The notes below the pieces were generated by a model that was given only the letters and a program-made list of their open reading frames with translations, did not search any database and was not told the origin of the DNA. The position numbers were made by a program, and so were the translations under genes. This document shows, piece after piece, positions 60,964 through 64,000 of a stretch of DNA of 64,000 nt; the stretch's first letter is position 1; each line of letters begins with the position of its first letter. Origin of the DNA: Candidatus Peregrinibacteria bacterium GW2011_GWF2_38_29 (GTDB lineage Bacteria; Patescibacteriota; Gracilibacteria; UBA1369; UBA12463); NCBI GenBank assembly GCA_000992695.1, contig LBUS01000001.1:20999-84998 (forward strand). The letters run 5' to 3'.

Positions 60964-62200
60964 AAGGAACAAGGTTTTTAAGGAATTTTTTCATGCCGTC
61001 AAATGTCTTTTTCAGGTTGATGCTGCGGAAGTTCAGGCTATACCCTTGAGCTTGCGCACGAGCGCCCCAAAGAATAAGACCAATTGCGGTTGCATATGCA
61101 GGATCATCAATCTTATCTACAATTCCTTCAAAATTCTGTGGGAATCCGATCTGAACAGGAAGGTTTAAAGTGTCTCTTGCGAGATCAATTACACCTGACA
61201 TTTTTGAACCTGCGCCTGTAAGCACAACTCCCGCAGGAAGCATGCCGTCTCTGTGAATCTTTTTGAGCTCTTCTTTAACAAGCAAGAAAATTTCCTGATA
61301 ACGAGCTTCGATAATTTCCACCATAACTTTCTTGGAAACTTTTTGCATATCGATTTTGCTTAACAAAGAAAGGTCAATTGTTTCACGATCATTAACGTCA
61401 TCCGGAATGCATGAACCGTATTCTATTTTGATTTTTTCAGCTGTATCTATAGAAGTGCGAAGACCAATCGCAATATCGTTTGTGACATTTTCGCCACCGA
61501 CCGGAATAACCACCGTTTGGAGCATCATACCTTCTTCAAAAATCGAAACAGATGTGCCGCCGGAACCAATATCAACCGCGACAACTCCAAGCTCTTTTTG
61601 ACGCTTGCTCAAAACCGCTTCAGGGAAGGATAAACAAGAAGGGATTATATCATCAATGTCTATGCCGGACTGAAGAACACATTTTTCAATATTCTTAATT
61701 GTTGGAACAAGTCCTGTGATAATATGCGCCTCAACTTCAAGGCGAATACCTGTCATTCCAACCGGATATTTTATTCGTTTTTGTTCATCGACTGTGAATG
61801 TTTTTGGGATGATTCGAAGGATGCGTCTGTTGCCTGAAATGCTGACTGCTTGAGCAGCTTCAAGAACGCGATCAACATCATCTTCCGTGATTTCCTGACT
61901 TGCGTTTGAAACTGCAATAACACCCTTTGAATCAAGGGTTTCGATGTGATTTCCACTTATGCCAAGAAAAACATGATTGATCGGTTCACCGGCCATTCTT
62001 TCCGCGTCTTCGAGCGAAGTCGTGATGGAATTTATTGCTTCTTCAACATCAATAACAGCGCCTTTTCTGAGGCCGCTTGAAGGAGTGATTCCAACTCCAA
62101 TAATACTTGGAATTGTTGCACCTTCTTCCAGTGCCGCAACTACAGTTCTTATTTTTGAACTACCAACATCTAAGCTGGTTATGATTCTTGATTTTGGCAT
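60962..62200 (-). CDS. ftsA: Cell division protein FtsA
   Basis: Actin-like protein that tethers FtsZ to the membrane. The 412 residues begin MPKSRIITSLDVGSSKIRTVV. It has an SHS2 region, VVAVDIGSGGTSVSIFEEG, GVVLTGAGSKMSGV and a C-terminal amphipathic helix (LKKTFDGMKKFLKNLVP) for membrane binding. An earlier ATG at 62257 would add 19 poorly conserved residues; 62200 fits the family. It is upstream of ftsZ with a 119-bp gap holding a palindromic element. Confidence 0.95.
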   Translation of the reverse strand: MPKSRIITSLDVGSSKIRTVVAALEEGATIPSIIGVGITPSSGLRKGAVIDVEEAINSITTSLEDAERMAGEPINHVFLGISGNHIETLDSKGVIAVSNASQEITEDDVDRVLEAAQAVSISGNRRILRIIPKTFTVDEQKRIKYPVGMTGIRLEVEAHIITGLVPTIKNIEKCVLQSGIDIDDIIPSCLSFPEAVLSKRQKELGVVAVDIGSGGTSVSIFEEGMMLQTVVIPVGGENVTNDIAIGLRTSIDTAEKIKIEYGSCIPDDVNDRETIDLSLLSKIDMQKVSKKVMVEIIEARYQEIFLLVKEELKKIHRDGMLPAGVVLTGAGSKMSGVIDLARDTLNLPVQIGFPQNFEGIVDKIDDPAYATAIGLILWGARAQAQGYSLNFRSINLKKTFDGMKKFLKNLVP

Positions 62201-62480
62201 ATGTGGAGAGGATTTAATTGGCGAACGCAATATAGTACAGATAGAAAATTTTGACAAATCTTTTGCAAGGTTTTGGTATAAGAAACGGGGGGTCGTCTAA
62301 AAAAGTTGTTCAGATATCTATGCATGTGCATGCTTAAAAGTGAATTCTGTTGCGAGGACTGCAAAATATGATTTGATAGGCTATTTTTGATTTGCCAAAA
62401 GAGCGTTTTTCGTTTTGTTTAAGCGGTTTAGTATGAACAAATTTTTTATACAGGACGTGGCGTTTATGGCTTAAATCGCC

Positions 62481-63371
62481 CTAGAACAGCGTGGGCTGTG
62501 ATTTTTGTTCAAAATTTTCAAAGCGTTTCAGAAGCGATTTGAATTCCAAATTTGCGAAAATTTCTTTGATTTTTTGTGACGAAAAATTTCTAACTTCACT
62601 TTTTTCGAGTGAAAAATTTGGATCAAAATCCGTTGCCAAAGTTGCCATGCGTTTTGAAAAATATGCGGACTCTTTTCCGGTTTCAAGTTTTAATTTTATG
62701 CCTGCCGGAAGCTTGTCTAAATTTTCATAAACTTTATCAAGCGTGCCATATTCGGTTAAAAGATTTTTTGCGGTTTTTTCACCAATTCCCGGAACGCCTT
62801 TTATGTTATCGGAATTGTCGCCGGCAAGAGCTTTATAATCCGGAACTTGCGAAGATGACATTTCGAATCTTTCTTTTATATTTTCCGGAGTGATAACTTC
62901 AAATTCGTTAAATCCTTTTTTCGGAATTATTATTGAGGTTTTATCGGAAACGAGTTGAAGCGCGTCACGGTCACTTGTTGTAATAAAAATTTTTGTATCC
63001 GGAATTTTTTCCGCACGTTTTGCAATTGCGCCAATAATATCGTCTGCTTCGTAATTGTCTTCTTCAAAAAGAGGAAGGCCAAACGCACTCACGATTTCTT
63101 TTGTCATCGGGATTTGCGCATAAAGTTCGTCCGGAGCAGGTGGGCGCGTTGCTTTATATTCTTTATATTCGACGTGGCGGAAAGTTTTTTTACCTTTATC
63201 AAAAACAACCGCGATGTGAGTTGGCTCGTGATCGAGTAAGAAGCTTAGAAGAGTTGCTGTAAATCCGTAAACTGCGTTCGTTAAAACGCCCTTAGACGTG
63301 TGGAAGTGGGGGAGGGCATAAAAGGAGCGGTAAAAAATCGAATTGGCGTCTAGGATGTAAAGTTTGTTCAT
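62481..63371 (-). CDS. 5'-3' exonuclease, PolA N-terminal type (stand-alone)
   Basis: 296 residues equal to the flap nuclease domain of DNA polymerase I without the polymerase. Metal sites are YILDANSIFYRSF, VVFDKGKKTFR, EEDNYEADDIIG and TSDRDALQLV, and the helix-hairpin-helix is GVPGIGEKTAKNLL. It removes RNA primers and flaps in replication and repair. The ATG at 63371 matches the family start; 63401 is less likely. Confidence 0.93.
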   Translation of the reverse strand: MNKLYILDANSIFYRSFYALPHFHTSKGVLTNAVYGFTATLLSFLLDHEPTHIAVVFDKGKKTFRHVEYKEYKATRPPAPDELYAQIPMTKEIVSAFGLPLFEEDNYEADDIIGAIAKRAEKIPDTKIFITTSDRDALQLVSDKTSIIIPKKGFNEFEVITPENIKERFEMSSSQVPDYKALAGDNSDNIKGVPGIGEKTAKNLLTEYGTLDKVYENLDKLPAGIKLKLETGKESAYFSKRMATLATDFDPNFSLEKSEVRNFSSQKIKEIFANLEFKSLLKRFENFEQKSQPTLF

Positions 63372-63391
63372 GGACGTAGTATAGCAAATTT

Positions 63392-63416
63392 CAAAATCCA
63401 AAATCTAAAATCCAAA
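63392..63416. repeat. Heptameric tandem repeat, copy 2
   Basis: The same 25 bases as at 448-472, upstream of the exonuclease gene. Confidence 0.6.
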
Positions 63417-63454
63417 ACAAATAAGAAATTAGAAGCAATAAAGTGACCGGCAAG

Positions 63455-63522
63455 GGTGGACCCAACGGGAATCGAACCCGTCTTGGAAAGTTCTCGACTT
63501 TCCGTGGCAACCTGCTAGGCCC
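63455..63522 (-). ncRNA. tRNA-like element lacking a normal D-arm
   Basis: On the minus strand the acceptor GGGCCTA pairs with TGGGTCC (two wobbles), then discriminator A and CC. The T-arm ACGGG-TTCGATT-CCCGT is perfect. An anticodon-like arm is GAAAG-TCGAGAA-CTTTC, with GAG as the 34-36 triplet but C instead of U at position 33. Only a 9-nt GCA/TGC mini-hairpin stands in place of the D-arm. Outside it GACCGGC (63445-63451) pairs with GCCGGTC (63530-63536). It may be a degenerate tRNA, a tRNA-like RNA or a tRNA remnant. tRNA-Leu or tRNA-Ser identity cannot be decided. Confidence 0.55.
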
Positions 63523-63546
63523 TTTCTCTGCCGGTCGACGCATATT

Positions 63547-63577
63547 AAATCACATTGAGATTAAATTTCTCTAAACC
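63547..63577 (-). promoter_or_regulatory. Conserved upstream motif before the tRNA-like element
   Basis: On the minus strand GTTTAGAGAAATTTAATCTC, then AATGTG and ATTTAAT. Matches the blocks upstream of comM, the ComEC-like gene and the RAYT. Probably the promoter of the tRNA-like RNA. Confidence 0.5.
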
Positions 63578-63613
63578 GAAGTTAACAAATTCATAAACAA
63601 ATATTTGATATTA

Positions 63614-63641
63614 TTGATTTGTTCTTTTTTGGAGTTATAAT
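63614..63641 (+). promoter_or_regulatory. Sigma70-type promoter of the candidate small RNA
   Basis: TTGATT, a 16-bp spacer, then TATAAT. A start about 7 bases downstream would fall at 63648-63649. Confidence 0.6.
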
Positions 63642-63648
63642 AATTGTA

Positions 63649-63707
63649 GTTCTCGACTTTCCCAGTACTGCTAAACAAATCCTCGTCAGTCTTGGCGGGG
63701 ATTTTTT
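63649..63707 (+). ncRNA. Candidate small RNA with intrinsic terminator, antisense to the tRNA-like arm
   Basis: A strong promoter is followed by about 30 nt and then a terminator: AATCCTCG (63678-63685) pairs with CGGGGATT (63696-63703), then six Ts. No open frame is present. The predicted 5' end begins GTTCTCGACTTTCC, identical to 63490-63503 on the plus strand. That makes it a perfect 14-nt complement of the anticodon-like arm of the minus-strand tRNA-like RNA. It may instead be a transcribed leader attenuator for the gene at 63902. Confidence 0.5.
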
Positions 63708-63901
63708 GTTATAGCTGTAAAAAATTGAGGCTAAAGTATATATCATAATGTATTTCTATATTTAGGCAAGGGTAAGTGTGGCAGTTTTTGGCTTATAGAC
63801 TTGAAAAATGAGATCAAATAAGATATAATATTAAGATAAGTCAAAACTCAAAAGTCAAAGCCAAAACTCAAAACTTAAAACTAAATATAAAAACAAAAAC
63901 T

Positions 63902-64000
63902 ATGTTTAAAGAAAATCGTATTATCTTTCAAGGAGGAAATCCCGAACAAGGCCCTGAATCGCAAGGCATAGAAGTTGATGCCGGTCTTAAAGCTGTTGAA
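63902..64000 (+). CDS. Start of a third protein with the giant-protein N-terminal motif, cut by window edge
   Basis: 33 codons to the window end. It begins MFKENRIIFQGGNPEQGPES, in the style of the FKxxRxxF block of the giant proteins at 50353 and 53545, and has the same A-rich leader (AATATAAAAACAAAAAC). Probably another large low-complexity protein. A degenerate AAAACTCAAAAGTC-like repeat (63840-63885) precedes it. Confidence 0.55.
   Translation, partial: MFKENRIIFQGGNPEQGPESQGIEVDAGLKAVE

Noticed and set aside
63455..63800. tmRNA or its acceptor piece
   Set aside because: The T-arm and acceptor resemble a tmRNA 3' end, but no matching 5' portion, tag frame or pseudoknot region is visible in the adjoining 350 bp.
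1..64000. UGA recoded as an amino acid (as in some CPR lineages)
   Set aside because: prfB is present, at least four genes end in TGA, and the conserved genes show no in-frame TGA.

Overview
The window is an AT-rich bacterial chromosome segment carrying core genes: lysS, dnaB, murA, murD, a RelA/SpoT homologue, argS, a Mn-type SOD, an RNase J-like nuclease, prfB, def, ftsZ, ftsA and a stand-alone PolA-type 5'-3' exonuclease. The set fits a gene-poor, probably monoderm lineage. Candidate Phyla Radiation/Patescibacteria is my best guess, by inference only. Supporting hints are the free-standing PolA nuclease, TrmB-like regulators, few Shine-Dalgarno sites, A-rich or near-absent leaders, SLH and LPxTG-type surface proteins, and many large unrecognised proteins. 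prfB is present and at least four genes end in TGA (27352, 27381, 29284, 44517), so UGA is read as stop.

Layout. 1-8.7 kb: a Wzy/O-antigen-ligase-like gene cut by the window edge, lysS, dnaB, yraN, a PEGA protein, comM and a TrmB-like regulator. 8.7-23.7 kb: murA, a ComEC-type hydrolase, an LPATG surface protein, a second TrmB-like regulator, a methyltransferase, rel, an unusual argS fusion, tspO, tRNA-Ser(UGA), secreted proteins and sodA. 23.7-40.5 kb: an accessory region dominated by seven paralogous cysteine-rich zinc-ribbon proteins, all on the minus strand, with a RelE-type toxin-antitoxin pair, a Fic-like protein, a lone receiver domain, a conjugation-type ATPase and a cupredoxin between them. 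40.5-50 kb: RNase J, murD, an SLH protein, a Wzy/Wzx pair, a REP-associated transposase (RAYT), prfB and def. 50-64 kb: two giant low-complexity proteins sharing an N-terminal motif, FemAB, an MNT/HEPN pair, ftsZ, ftsA, the exonuclease, a tRNA-like element, a candidate small RNA and the start of another protein.

Two results stand out. First, an 11-bp palindromic-arm motif (GGGGACGGAGG/CCTCCGTCCCC) occurs 23 times between 25.4 and 59.6 kb and nowhere else in the window. It forms six inverted REPIN-like hairpins of near-constant length and five direct pairs with a 36-bp offset. The sites usually touch start or stop codons, some are translated, and the RAYT sits between two of them. Second, the cysteine-rich family is a local gene expansion of unknown function. 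Two of its truncated members end at REP sites, which suggests the two phenomena are linked.

Several other palindromic or structured intergenic elements are present, including a 135-bp element in two copies with compensatory changes and a complex element just upstream of tRNA-Ser. The Rel homologue lacks key catalytic residues, and ArgRS carries an N-terminal B3/B4-type domain.
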